This document shows positions 25,643 to 34,121 of a stretch of 64,000 bases of DNA, one piece after another. The translations under genes and the position numbers were made by a program. This stretch comes from Legionella cherrii (GTDB lineage Bacteria > Pseudomonadota > Gammaproteobacteria > Legionellales > Legionellaceae). Where the stretch lies: NCBI RefSeq assembly GCF_900635815.1, contig NZ_LR134173.1, positions 533,501 through 597,500 on the forward strand, given 5' to 3'. The notes below the pieces were generated by a model. It saw only the letters and a list, made by a program, of their open reading frames with translations, was not told the origin of the DNA and did not search any database. Positions within the stretch are counted from its first letter, which is position 1; every line of letters starts with the position of its first letter.

Positions 25643-27643
25643 ATGAATCTTTCCAAAGAATTAGCTAATGCCATTCGCATTTTAAGTGTAGACGCCGTAG
25701 AACAAGCTCAATCAGGACATCCAGGAATGCCTTTAGGCATGGCAGACATAGCCACTGTTTTATGGAAGAAGTTTTTAAAGCACAATCCCCAAAATCCTCA
25801 TTGGTTTAATCGCGATCGTTTTGTATTGTCCAATGGGCATGGATCCATGCTGCTTTATTCATTACTTCACCTCACTGGCTATAAGCTTTCTTTAGAAGAC
25901 TTGAAGCAGTTCCGTCAATTAAATTCGAAAACCCCTGGGCACCCAGAATTCGGCCATACGCCTGGAGTAGAAACAACTACAGGTCCTTTAGGACAAGGCT
26001 TGGCAAATGCAGTAGGCATGGCTCTGGCAGAGCAGGTGCTCGCAACACACTTTAATCGCGATGATTTTAATCTCGTGGATCACTATACCTATACTTTTAC
26101 TGGCGATGGATGTCTTATGGAAGGCATTTCGCACGAAGCGTGTTCGCTCGCAGGCACTTTAGGTTTAGGAAAGCTCATCGTTTTCTATGACGACAATGGA
26201 ATTTCGATTGATGGTAAAGTTGAATCTTGGTTTACTGATAATACAGCCCAACGTTTTAAAGCCTATCATTGGCAAGTTATCGAAGCGGTAGACGGCCATG
26301 ATATGGATGCTATTGAGCAAGCCATCCTTAAAGCACAGGCCAATACTACACAACCCACCCTGATTATCTGCAAAACCGTAATTGGACTCGGTTCCTCGGT
26401 AGCAGGGAGTGAAAAAGCGCATGGATCTGCGCTAGGTGCAAAAGACGTTGCCAATGTTCGTGAATTTTTTAACTGGGACTACGAGCCTTTTGTCATCCCT
26501 GATACCATTTATCAGCAATGGAATCACATAGAACAAGGGGAAAAAGAAGAGCAACAATGGCTCATGCAACTGAATCAATACCAGCAAAAATACCCACAAG
26601 ACCACTATGAATTTTTACGTCGCATCAATGGCGATCTGCCTGATGATTGGCAAAGTTACAGCGATGCATTTCTTGAGCAGTGCCGCAGCAATGACAAAGC
26701 CATCGCCACCCGTAAATCATCACAACAATGCATTGAACATTTTGCCCGCTTACTGCCTGAAATGCTCGGTGGTTCAGCAGACTTAACTGGATCCAATAAT
26801 ACCGATTGGTCCGGCAGCAAAGCCATCACTGCCGAAGACTTTTCAGGTAATTACCTATATTATGGCGTTCGCGAATTCGGTATGGCCGCAATAATGAATG
26901 GCCTGGCAGTCCATGGTGGATTTATTCCTTATGGTGGAACATTCCTGGTTTTTGCGGACTATGCACGCAATGCCGTACGTTTAAGTGCCTTAATGCAGCA
27001 ACGTATCATTTATGTCTTTACTCATGATTCAATTGGGTTAGGTGAAGATGGTCCAACCCATCAACCAGTAGAACATGCATCCATGCTGCGTATGACTCCA
27101 GGTATGCGTGTTTGGCGTCCCGCAGATTTAATGGAAACAGCCGTTGCATGGAAACTCGCTTTGGAGCATCATAATGGGCCGACATCCTTGCTGCTTTCAA
27201 GGCAAAATCTTCCTGCATTGCCTCATGGAGCAACAGCGGCTGAGTTAATTAAAAAAGGAGGTTATATCATTCTGGATTGTGATGGAACTCCTGATGCCAT
27301 CTTAATCGGAACAGGCTCGGAGGTTCAGCTCGCACTTGCTGCTGCAGAGCAGGTGAAAACACGAGGACTTAAGGTGAGGGTAGTCTCTATGCCTTGTGCG
27401 GAACTATTCTTGGAGCAAGATCAAAGTTATAAAGAACATGTTTTGCCTCAAAATATTCAAACCCGCATCGCAATTGAAGCGGCCAGTTCTGCTTATTGGT
27501 ATCAATTTGTTGGTTTACAAGGTGCAGTCATCGGCCTGGATCGTTTTGGCGTATCTGCCCCTGCTGCCCAAGCCTATCAATATCTGGGTATTACTGTAGA
27601 ACGAATAATTAAGACATTAGAAACATTAGTAGTAAAAAACTAA
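25643..27643 (+). CDS. tkt: Transketolase
   Basis: A thiamine-diphosphate enzyme that moves two-carbon units between sugar phosphates in the pentose phosphate pathway. Its 666 residues match the bacterial family. The N-terminal QAQSGHPGMPLGMAD, the ThDP/Mg motif TGDGCLMEGISHEA (GDG at about 154-156) and the late FTHDSIGLGEDGPTHQPVEH are diagnostic. It opens the tkt-gap-pgk-pyk cluster, an arrangement also known in L. pneumophila. Confidence 0.97.
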   Translation: MNLSKELANAIRILSVDAVEQAQSGHPGMPLGMADIATVLWKKFLKHNPQNPHWFNRDRFVLSNGHGSMLLYSLLHLTGYKLSLEDLKQFRQLNSKTPGHPEFGHTPGVETTTGPLGQGLANAVGMALAEQVLATHFNRDDFNLVDHYTYTFTGDGCLMEGISHEACSLAGTLGLGKLIVFYDDNGISIDGKVESWFTDNTAQRFKAYHWQVIEAVDGHDMDAIEQAILKAQANTTQPTLIICKTVIGLGSSVAGSEKAHGSALGAKDVANVREFFNWDYEPFVIPDTIYQQWNHIEQGEKEEQQWLMQLNQYQQKYPQDHYEFLRRINGDLPDDWQSYSDAFLEQCRSNDKAIATRKSSQQCIEHFARLLPEMLGGSADLTGSNNTDWSGSKAITAEDFSGNYLYYGVREFGMAAIMNGLAVHGGFIPYGGTFLVFADYARNAVRLSALMQQRIIYVFTHDSIGLGEDGPTHQPVEHASMLRMTPGMRVWRPADLMETAVAWKLALEHHNGPTSLLLSRQNLPALPHGATAAELIKKGGYIILDCDGTPDAILIGTGSEVQLALAAAEQVKTRGLKVRVVSMPCAELFLEQDQSYKEHVLPQNIQTRIAIEAASSAYWYQFVGLQGAVIGLDRFGVSAPAAQAYQYLGITVERIIKTLETLVVKN

Positions 27644-27686
27644 AATAGGATGAAACAATTTGTAGTCTAGATAAAGCAAAGAAGCA

Positions 27687-27758
27687 TTCCCTCCCCCACT
27701 TTTGGGAGAGGGGTTGAGTGAGGCCTTTGGGCACCTTCTACCCACGGGGAGAGGGGAA
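27687..27758 (+). terminator. C/G-rich stem-loop after tkt
   Basis: TTCCCTCCCC near 27687 can pair with GGGGAGAGGGGAA at 27746-27758, with an inner CCCCAC/GGGAGAGGGG alternative. It lies 45 bases past the tkt stop. The CCCTC...GAGGGG composition is like the hairpin behind dsbA. No T-tract follows, so it may be a repeat that also acts as a terminator. Confidence 0.45.
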
Positions 27759-27813
27759 ATTCCTGAGCTTAATGGCGTTAGAGCTACGAATTAGATACTT
27801 AACTTGAGATAAA

Positions 27814-27850
27814 GGGTCTGCTTACCATTTGCTAGATTGTAAACAGACTC
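27814..27850. repeat. Short palindrome related to the MITE-like repeat at 57300
   Basis: GGGTCTGCTTAC (27814-27825) is partly complementary to GTAAACAGACTC (27839-27850) around GCTAGATT. The same words GGGTCTG-TTAC and GCTAGATTG form the ends of the 167-bp palindromic element near 57300. It sits just upstream of the gap ribosome site, so it may affect that gene's 5' leader. Confidence 0.55.
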
Positions 27851-27873
27851 CACTAAAATTGGAGAGAAGTAAT

Positions 27874-28866
27874 ATGACAATACGTGTCGCGATTAACGGC
27901 TACGGTCGCATTGGCCGTTGTATCTTAAGAGCAATTTTTGAATCAAAAAAACAAAATGAATTTGAAATTGTTGCAATCAATGATTTATCTGCGATTGATA
28001 CTACAGCACATCTGACCCGTTATGATACAACACATGGTCGTTTCGCATCCGATGTAAGTGTTGAAGGCGACATGCTGGTAATCGATGGTCATGCGATTAA
28101 AATCATTGCCGAACGCAATCCGCTGAATTTGCCGTGGAAAGAGTTAAACATTGATTTAGTTTTAGAGTGCACTGGCTTTTTTACCGAGCGCGAAAAAGCA
28201 ATGCAGCATATTACAGCTGGTGCGAAAAAAGTATTGATTTCTGCCCCAGGAAAAAATGTGGATGCGACCATAGTTTATGGAGTAAACCACCATACACTCA
28301 AAGCCTCTGATCTCATCGTTTCTAATGCTTCATGCACCACAAACTGTTTAGCTCCAGTGGTGAAACCATTAAATGATGCTTTAGGCATTGAAGCAGGTTT
28401 ATTAAATACCGTGCATGCCTACACCAATGATCAAATGCTTTTAGACGGAAGCCATGAAGATCTTCGTCGCGCTCGTGCAGCAGCCCACTCCATTATTCCA
28501 ACCAAAACAGGTGCCGCCGCAGCAGTAGGATTGGTATTGCCTGAATTAGCAGGAAAACTGGATGGTTTTGCGATGCGTGTACCAGTTCTTAACGTATCTG
28601 TTATTGATTTAACTTTTACAGCAAAACGTGAAACCACTGCAAAAGAAGTCAACGATATTGTACGCCAAGCAAAAAGCCGCATCTTACAAATCAATGATGA
28701 TCCTTTAGTTTCCTGTGATTTTAATCATAATCCTGCATCAGCTATTTTTGACACTACTCAAACTAAAGTATTTGGTAAACTAGTTAAAATTGTAGCCTGG
28801 TATGACAATGAATGGGGCTTTTCTAATCGTATGCTTGATACAGCTCAGCAAATGATGAGTTGCTAG
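27874..28866 (+). CDS. gap: Glyceraldehyde-3-phosphate dehydrogenase, type I
   Basis: An NAD-dependent glycolytic enzyme of 330 residues. The N-terminal Rossmann motif is INGYGRIGR, the catalytic Cys154 is in [12 protein letters not shown], and the C-terminal end [12 protein letters not shown] is diagnostic. The ATG at 27874 follows GGAGAG by 7 bases. The frame stays open to 27829, but that extension reads through the palindromic repeat and lacks a start signal. It lies 22 bases before pgk. Confidence 0.97.
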   Translation: MTIRVAINGYGRIGRCILRAIFESKKQNEFEIVAINDLSAIDTTAHLTRYDTTHGRFASDVSVEGDMLVIDGHAIKIIAERNPLNLPWKELNIDLVLECTGFFTEREKAMQHITAGAKKVLISAPGKNVDATIVYGVNHHTLKASDLIVSNASCTTNCLAPVVKPLNDALGIEAGLLNTVHAYTNDQMLLDGSHEDLRRARAAAHSIIPTKTGAAAAVGLVLPELAGKLDGFAMRVPVLNVSVIDLTFTAKRETTAKEVNDIVRQAKSRILQINDDPLVSCDFNHNPASAIFDTTQTKVFGKLVKIVAWYDNEWGFSNRMLDTAQQMMSC

Positions 28867-28888
28867 AACCCCAGTTTGGAGATAACTG

Positions 28889-30079
28889 ATGAATCTGATA
28901 CAAATGCGCGATATAGACCTGTCAGGAAAACGGGTACTAATTCGTGAAGATCTGAATGTTCCAATCAAAGAGGGGATTATTACCAGTGACCAACGATTAC
29001 AGGCAGCGCTTCCTACGCTTCAAGCTGCTTTAGATGCTGGTGCTGCAGTTATCGTCTTATCTCATTTGGGACGTCCTGAAGAAGGAAAATTCGAACGACG
29101 TTTTTCGATGGCGCCCATTGCAGAATATTTGCAGGACCATTTGGATTATCCTGTTCGTTTTGTAAGTGATTACCTCAATGGAGTGGAAGCCAAACCAGGT
29201 GAATTAGTCGTTTGCGAAAACGTACGCTTTAATGTTGGCGAAAAAAACAATGAAGAACAGCTGGCAAGGAAACTTGCCAATCTATGTGATGTTTTTGTCA
29301 TGGATGCCTTTGGAACAGCGCATCGAGCGCAAGCCTCGACTTACGGTGTCGCTCAATATGCACCAATTGCAGTGGCAGGCCCCTTATTAGTGAGGGAACT
29401 CGATGCTTTGAACAAGGCACTTGCCGCCCCCAAAAAACCCATAGTGGCAATTGTCGGTGGCGCGAAAGTTTCCACGAAGCTCAGTTTGTTACGCCAATTA
29501 GTCACCCTTGTTGATTATTTAATCCCTGGCGGTGGAATTGCCAATACATTCCTTAAAGCCCAAGGATTTGAAATTGGTGTTTCTCTCTATGAACAGAATT
29601 TATTGGATGAAGCACGTGAAATTCTCCAGCTTGCTAAAGAGAAAGGGTGTCATATCCCCTTGCCCACTGATGTGGTAGTCGGCAAATCCTTTAGTGAACA
29701 TTGCCCAGCCTATAATAAATCACTGCAAAATGTCGCTACAGACGACATGATTCTCGATATTGGTCCGATGACCGTGAGTGAGTACGTTGATATTATTAAT
29801 CAGGCTAAAACCATCATTTGGAATGGTCCTGTTGGAGTTTTTGAATTTGCACAGTTTGCTTATGGAACCCGGGCCTTAGCTATTGCTATTGCTGAAAGCG
29901 ATGCCTTTTCAATTGCCGGTGGTGGCGATACGCTTGCAGCAATCGATCTCTATGATTTGAACCAGCAAATTTCTTATGTTTCCACAGGGGGTGGGGCGTT
30001 TCTTGAGTGTTTGGAAGGAAAGACCTTGCCCGCTGTTGCCATTTTGCAGGAGCGTGCACAAGATGTTAAGACAAACTAA
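28889..30079 (+). CDS. pgk: Phosphoglycerate kinase
   Basis: An ATP-forming glycolytic kinase of 396 residues. The N-terminal substrate loop is [16 protein letters not shown], then [14 protein letters not shown], and the ATP domain has [12 protein letters not shown] and GGGDTLAA. It follows gap closely and overlaps pyk by 17 bases, so it belongs to the same transcription unit. Confidence 0.97.
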   Translation: MNLIQMRDIDLSGKRVLIREDLNVPIKEGIITSDQRLQAALPTLQAALDAGAAVIVLSHLGRPEEGKFERRFSMAPIAEYLQDHLDYPVRFVSDYLNGVEAKPGELVVCENVRFNVGEKNNEEQLARKLANLCDVFVMDAFGTAHRAQASTYGVAQYAPIAVAGPLLVRELDALNKALAAPKKPIVAIVGGAKVSTKLSLLRQLVTLVDYLIPGGGIANTFLKAQGFEIGVSLYEQNLLDEAREILQLAKEKGCHIPLPTDVVVGKSFSEHCPAYNKSLQNVATDDMILDIGPMTVSEYVDIINQAKTIIWNGPVGVFEFAQFAYGTRALAIAIAESDAFSIAGGGDTLAAIDLYDLNQQISYVSTGGGAFLECLEGKTLPAVAILQERAQDVKTN

Positions 30080-31481
30080 AATTGTTGCCACATTAGGACC
30101 ATCGAGTAGCGATCCAATCACACTCCGTGCCATGTTAACCGCTGGTGTTGACGTGGTACGAATTAACTTCTCCCATGCCGATTCCTCTGCAATGCAGCTT
30201 ATTGCCCTGGTTCGAGGAATTGCGGAAGAGTTAAATTGCCCCGTGGCAGTCATGGCCGATTTGCAAGGGCCAAAAATTCGCATTGGCCGTTTCCAAAATA
30301 AATCGATCGCTTTGATTGAAGGTCAAGCCTTCACTTTGGATTGCGATGCCCCAGAACTTTTAGGGACTCATGATGAAGTATCCGTAGCTTACCCCAGTCT
30401 AGCTCGGGAACTGGCCCCAGGAGATCATTTATTGCTTAATGATGGCTTGATTGAATTAGAAGTCAAAACCATTACAGGCTCTAAAATTCACTGTATCGTC
30501 ATTGAAGGGGGTACTCTGAGTGATCTTAAAGGACTAAACAGAAAAGGGGGTGGCCTGGCAGCCAGAACCATGACGGATAAAGACAAACGTGATTTACATA
30601 CAGCCATTGAAGCGGAGGTAGATTACATCAGTTTGTCCTTTGTAAAAGATGCCGAAGACATTCGCCATACCCGTGCCCTCATCACTGAATTTGGTAAAAA
30701 AATACCGATTATCGCAAAAATCGAACGGACAGAGGCGCTGGAATTCCTAACTGAAATTATTCAGGAAGCCGATGCAATCATGGTTGCACGAGGTGATCTA
30801 GGCGTTGAAGTAGGTGCTGCAGAAGTCCCTGCAATTCAAAAACATATTATTGGTGAAGCCCGTCGATTGGATAAAGTGGTCATCACCGCAACCCAAATGA
30901 TGGAATCGATGATTAGCCATCCTCAACCCACTCGGGCGGAAGTATCTGATGTTGCCAATGCCATATTGGATGGAACTGATGCGGTGATGTTGTCTGCAGA
31001 AACTGCCAGTGGTCAATTCCCCGTGAAAGTTCTCACCATGGTCAATAAGATCTGCCTCAGTGCTGAAAAGCATGCAAATTTTTACTATCATAGTAGCGAG
31101 GAAACCTGTCATTACCAACGTGCCGATCAAGCAATTGCGATGGCAACAATGCATGCGGCGAATCATTTCCCTATCCAAGCCATTATTACTTTGACTGAAT
31201 CAGGTGATACCGCATTATGGATATCAAGACAACAAAGCGCCGTTCCTATTATTGCCGTATCTGCGAATAAGAGAACTATAGGCCGCTTATGCCTTGTTCA
31301 TAATGTGTTTCCAGTGTTTATGGATTACCATCAATTCGCTTCTGAAACCTTAAATCAACAAGTACTTGCAGAGTTAATCAAGTCAGGTCATCTGGAGAAA
31401 GAAGGCTTTGTATTATTAACACGTGGTCGGGTAATTGGTTCAGCAGGCGGTACAAACAGTATGGAGATTATTCGGGTTTAG
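30063..31481 (+). CDS. pyk: Pyruvate kinase
   Basis: The last glycolytic step, 472 residues. It starts [15 protein letters not shown], the typical N-terminus, and has [16 protein letters not shown] and the active-site motif [13 protein letters not shown] followed by [14 protein letters not shown]. The ATG lies inside the end of pgk. Longer in-frame starts back to 29976 would overlap pgk heavily and are rejected. It ends 22 bases before tRNA-Gly. Confidence 0.96.
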   Translation: MLRQTKIVATLGPSSSDPITLRAMLTAGVDVVRINFSHADSSAMQLIALVRGIAEELNCPVAVMADLQGPKIRIGRFQNKSIALIEGQAFTLDCDAPELLGTHDEVSVAYPSLARELAPGDHLLLNDGLIELEVKTITGSKIHCIVIEGGTLSDLKGLNRKGGGLAARTMTDKDKRDLHTAIEAEVDYISLSFVKDAEDIRHTRALITEFGKKIPIIAKIERTEALEFLTEIIQEADAIMVARGDLGVEVGAAEVPAIQKHIIGEARRLDKVVITATQMMESMISHPQPTRAEVSDVANAILDGTDAVMLSAETASGQFPVKVLTMVNKICLSAEKHANFYYHSSEETCHYQRADQAIAMATMHAANHFPIQAIITLTESGDTALWISRQQSAVPIIAVSANKRTIGRLCLVHNVFPVFMDYHQFASETLNQQVLAELIKSGHLEKEGFVLLTRGRVIGSAGGTNSMEIIRV

Positions 31482-31503
31482 AGATTATAATAAATAAAGT
31501 TTT

Positions 31504-31574
31504 GCGGGTGTAGTTCAATGGTAGAACCTCAGCTTCCCAAGCTGATGGCGTGGGTTCGATTCCCATCACCCGCT
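31504..31574 (+). tRNA. tRNA-Gly (anticodon CCC)
   Basis: Acceptor GCGGGTG pairs with CACCCGC. D-arm TAGTTCAATGGTAGAA, anticodon stem TCAGC/GCTGA with loop TTCCCAA (anticodon CCC, reading GGG), and T-arm GTGGGTTCGATTCCCAT. The CCA end is not encoded. Confidence 0.95.
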
Positions 31575-32038
31575 CATTCAGCTGTACTGATGATACTCGG
31601 GTGTCATTAGTACTTTTTAACTCAACAATGAACACTTGTGTGTTCAGATAGCCGCGTGCATCATTAATTTATGAATTTTGTAAGCCCTAATCGACGTGAC
31701 TCATCTGTTGAGGATAATTATAAAAATAAGATCATTATTTTTATTCCTCGCATCATAATTTTTATGTGGTAGTGCTTATTGTGAGGAAGGCTATGGAGAG
31801 GTTTTAATATCGAAGTAACGGATCAACAGACGTTAGCAGATTGTCTTATGACTTGTGATTTTGACTAATAGAAGTTATGCCTTGTAGCCTGGGTAAAGCG
31901 TAGCCTAACCCAGGTTCTTTTGCCTCATCTCGGAGGCAAGTGTTCTCTGAGTATGGCATTGTGCTACAACGTAGAGATCCCTTGCAAAAGCTCGGGATGA
32001 TGAGATTGCGCCACGCAGCTCTCAAGCTACGGCGACAA
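31575..32038. repeat. Intergenic stretch with palindromic repeats
   Basis: No gene is supported in these 464 bases. A GTAGCCTGGGT...ACCCAGG palindrome lies at 31884-31914, a member of the dispersed repeat family. A TTGCCTC/GAGGCAA hairpin lies at about 31919-31939. The rest shows no clear promoter. Either hairpin could end rocC transcription, which runs toward this gap. Confidence 0.5.
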
Positions 32039-32725
32039 TTATTCTATGACTTCCTTTTTCTCTTCAAGGCTTCTCGAGAGCCCTAATTTCTCTTTCAAAC
32101 GCGCGACAACATCGGGATCATATTGTCTTGTGGTTTTATTTTTTACCATTACTGCCGTAGCTCGAGCAGGTTGTGCTGGTGCATTTAGAGTATTGTAGGT
32201 TGAGGAGCGCACTGGATAAGTAGGAAAGTGGTCTTCCGCAGGTAACGATGGTTGGCCTATTTTCGCTTGGAAACTTGTATTTGGCTGCGTTGAATGGACT
32301 GGATTTGGTATTTTTTCCGTCAGAACTTTACGTGCATTTCTTACGCTTTTTTCAACACGCTTCTTAATCTTAACTGCAGCGTGCTCGGCCTCTTCTTCAC
32401 TGACTTCACCAACGACATTACCGTGCAAATCAATGCGCATTTCCCGCAACTTGAGGCATGCCAAATAATCAAGACGGCGGGTGAATAAAACCACGGCCTC
32501 TCTTAATTTACTTTTGGAAATGCCTTGCTCTGCAGCATTATCTGCATGCAGCAAGATATCATCCATAATCCCTATTTTTAATGGACGAATTCGTAATGAA
32601 TTATCGAATGCTTCAGGAAAATGTGCAGCGAGCCATAACAATGCATCTGTTCGTGCTTTTTTAGACTTATTTTTTTGAGTTTTATTTATAACAGCGGTGC
32701 GTGGGTGCAGCTCCTGTTTTCTCAT
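32039..32725 (-). CDS. rocC: ProQ/FinO-domain RNA chaperone, RocC-like
   Basis: A 228-residue RNA-binding protein. The ProQ/FinO core (about residues 20-125) has ALLWLAAHFPEAFD, LRIRPLKIGIMDDIL, SKSKLREAVVLFTRRLDYLACLK and RIDLHGNVVGEVSEEEAEHA. A long, flexible, basic tail follows. In L. pneumophila the homologous RocC, with the sRNA RocR, represses competence genes, and lies near the same glycolytic cluster. The name rests on domain, length and synteny. Confidence 0.8.
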   Translation of the reverse strand: MRKQELHPRTAVINKTQKNKSKKARTDALLWLAAHFPEAFDNSLRIRPLKIGIMDDILLHADNAAEQGISKSKLREAVVLFTRRLDYLACLKLREMRIDLHGNVVGEVSEEEAEHAAVKIKKRVEKSVRNARKVLTEKIPNPVHSTQPNTSFQAKIGQPSLPAEDHFPTYPVRSSTYNTLNAPAQPARATAVMVKNKTTRQYDPDVVARLKEKLGLSRSLEEKKEVIE

Positions 32726-33135
32726 TAGAGTACCCTTGTTAGATAGTAAATGTCATTCCAGATTTGCCTTAAGAATGAGCGCACAATGTACAATGTTTAA
32801 TGATTGTTTGCAAGCATTCTTAATCATGTTCAGTGACGGTGCATAAAAAAGAAAATAAGGCTGGACAGGTGATTAGTTGATCAGCTTGATCAACAGAGTA
32901 GAACGGTGAACGGGCTCTAGTAGAAAAATAGGTAATTATCGACCTATAATGAAACAGGTCTTTTTGCAATGGCCATCGTTTTTTGGCCTATGCATTGATG
33001 TGATAACATTCATAATCCTTGATAAAACAGTTGAAACCCTGAGGAGCATCCTTCCCTTGCACAACATGTTTCAACTGCTTTTGCCAGGATTACTGACCGA
33101 TTTAACGTTTCGATTAAAGCTTATGGGAGCACTAT
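32726..33135. promoter_or_regulatory. Divergent gap between rocC and the Pmp3-like gene
   Basis: About 410 bases. A rightward ORF at 32949-33212 is open but has protein-unlike composition and overlaps the better-supported small gene at 33136. No clear promoter, sRNA terminator or repeat was identified. It presumably carries the rocC promoter on one strand and that of the 33136-dapB pair on the other. Confidence 0.35.
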
Positions 33136-33327
33136 ATGGTAAGCTTCATACAAAAAATGTTTATATTCTTCCTCGCTGCATTCTTTCCATGGATCATTTT
33201 TCTTATGAATGATAATCCTGGAGGTGCCTTTGTTGCCCTAGCTTTACAAGCAACAGTAATTGGATGGCCTTTTGCAACCATTTGGGCTTTGCGAACTCAC
33301 TATCCTCCCCAAAAAGAAAAATCATAA
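33136..33327 (+). CDS. Small two-helix membrane protein, YqaE/Pmp3-like
   Basis: A 63-residue protein with two hydrophobic segments (about 5-23 and 29-50). The pattern LAAFFPWIIFL, a short polar turn with NPGGA, then LALQATVIGWPFATIWAL resembles the Pmp3/YqaE proteolipid family, where QxxxIGWxPAxIxA-type endings are usual. A GGGAG site lies 6 bases before the ATG. It is 20 bases upstream of dapB and is probably co-transcribed. Function unknown; membrane potential or stress roles are known for the family. Confidence 0.65.
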   Translation: MVSFIQKMFIFFLAAFFPWIIFLMNDNPGGAFVALALQATVIGWPFATIWALRTHYPPQKEKS

Positions 33328-33347
33328 ACCATTTTATGAGGAGAACT

Positions 33348-34079
33348 ATGTTAACGCGTGTTATTGTGAATGGAGCCAATGGTAAAATGGGCTCTTTAGC
33401 TTGTGAAACTTTAGAGAATCACAAGGAATTTGAATTAGTTGCACAACTTGGCAAACAAGATAATTTAGCGCAAGCAATTAAAGAGACTAAAGCACAAATT
33501 GTGGTTGATCTCACTCGTGCAGATTGTGTGTATCAAAATAGCCTTACTATTATAAACCATGGCGCACATCCAATTATTGGAACCTCAGGACTTCTTCCAG
33601 ATCAAATTAAAGAATTAACTGCATTATGTGAAAGTCATCGTCTGGGTGGAATTATTGTACCTAATTTTTCTATAAGTGCTGTCTTGATGATGCTTTTTGC
33701 GGCCAAGGCCGCTGAGTACTTCCCCGAGGTGGAAATTATTGAGGCGCATCATCAACAAAAACTTGATGCCCCATCGGGAACTGCATTAAAAACTGCTGAA
33801 ATGATTGCTGCAGCAAGAAAACATCCCAAAAATAAATTAAATCTCAAGGAATTGATCCCTGGTGCTCGTGGTGGAAGCCATTGTGACGTCAGTATCCATT
33901 CTTTACGTCTTCCTGGTGTTATTGCCCGTCAACAAGTGATTTTTGGTAGTGTAGGTGAAACATTAACCATTACTGATGACTGTATTGATCGCCGTTGTTT
34001 TATGCCCGGGATTATTTTGTCCTGCCAAAAGGTCTCAGGATTATCTACATTAATTTACGGACTGGAGCATTTACTTTAA
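33348..34079 (+). CDS. dapB: 4-hydroxy-tetrahydrodipicolinate reductase
   Basis: A diaminopimelate/lysine biosynthesis enzyme of 243 residues. The NAD(P)-binding start is VIVNGANGKMGS, and the catalytic region is EIIEAHHQQKLDAPSGTALKTAE with the His pair and the PSGTA phosphate loop. The ATG has a GAGGAG site. Upstream in-frame codons to 33264 overlap the preceding gene and are not used. Confidence 0.95.
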   Translation: MLTRVIVNGANGKMGSLACETLENHKEFELVAQLGKQDNLAQAIKETKAQIVVDLTRADCVYQNSLTIINHGAHPIIGTSGLLPDQIKELTALCESHRLGGIIVPNFSISAVLMMLFAAKAAEYFPEVEIIEAHHQQKLDAPSGTALKTAEMIAAARKHPKNKLNLKELIPGARGGSHCDVSIHSLRLPGVIARQQVIFGSVGETLTITDDCIDRRCFMPGIILSCQKVSGLSTLIYGLEHLL

Positions 34080-34090
34080 CATCGAGAATC

Positions 34091-34117
34091 AGCCCGGCCA
34101 ACGAAATGCACCGGGCT
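34091..34117. terminator. Hairpin between convergent dapB and effector gene
   Basis: AGCCCGG (34091-34097) pairs with CCGGGCT (34111-34117) around a 13-base loop, in the 42-base gap between two convergent genes. It can serve both strands. The T-tracts are weak. Confidence 0.55.
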
Positions 34118-34121
34118 CTAG

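Noticed and set aside
32949..33212. 87-codon rightward ORF upstream of dapB
   Set aside because: It overlaps the better-supported Pmp3-like gene at 33136 in another frame, lacks a ribosome site and has an irregular composition.
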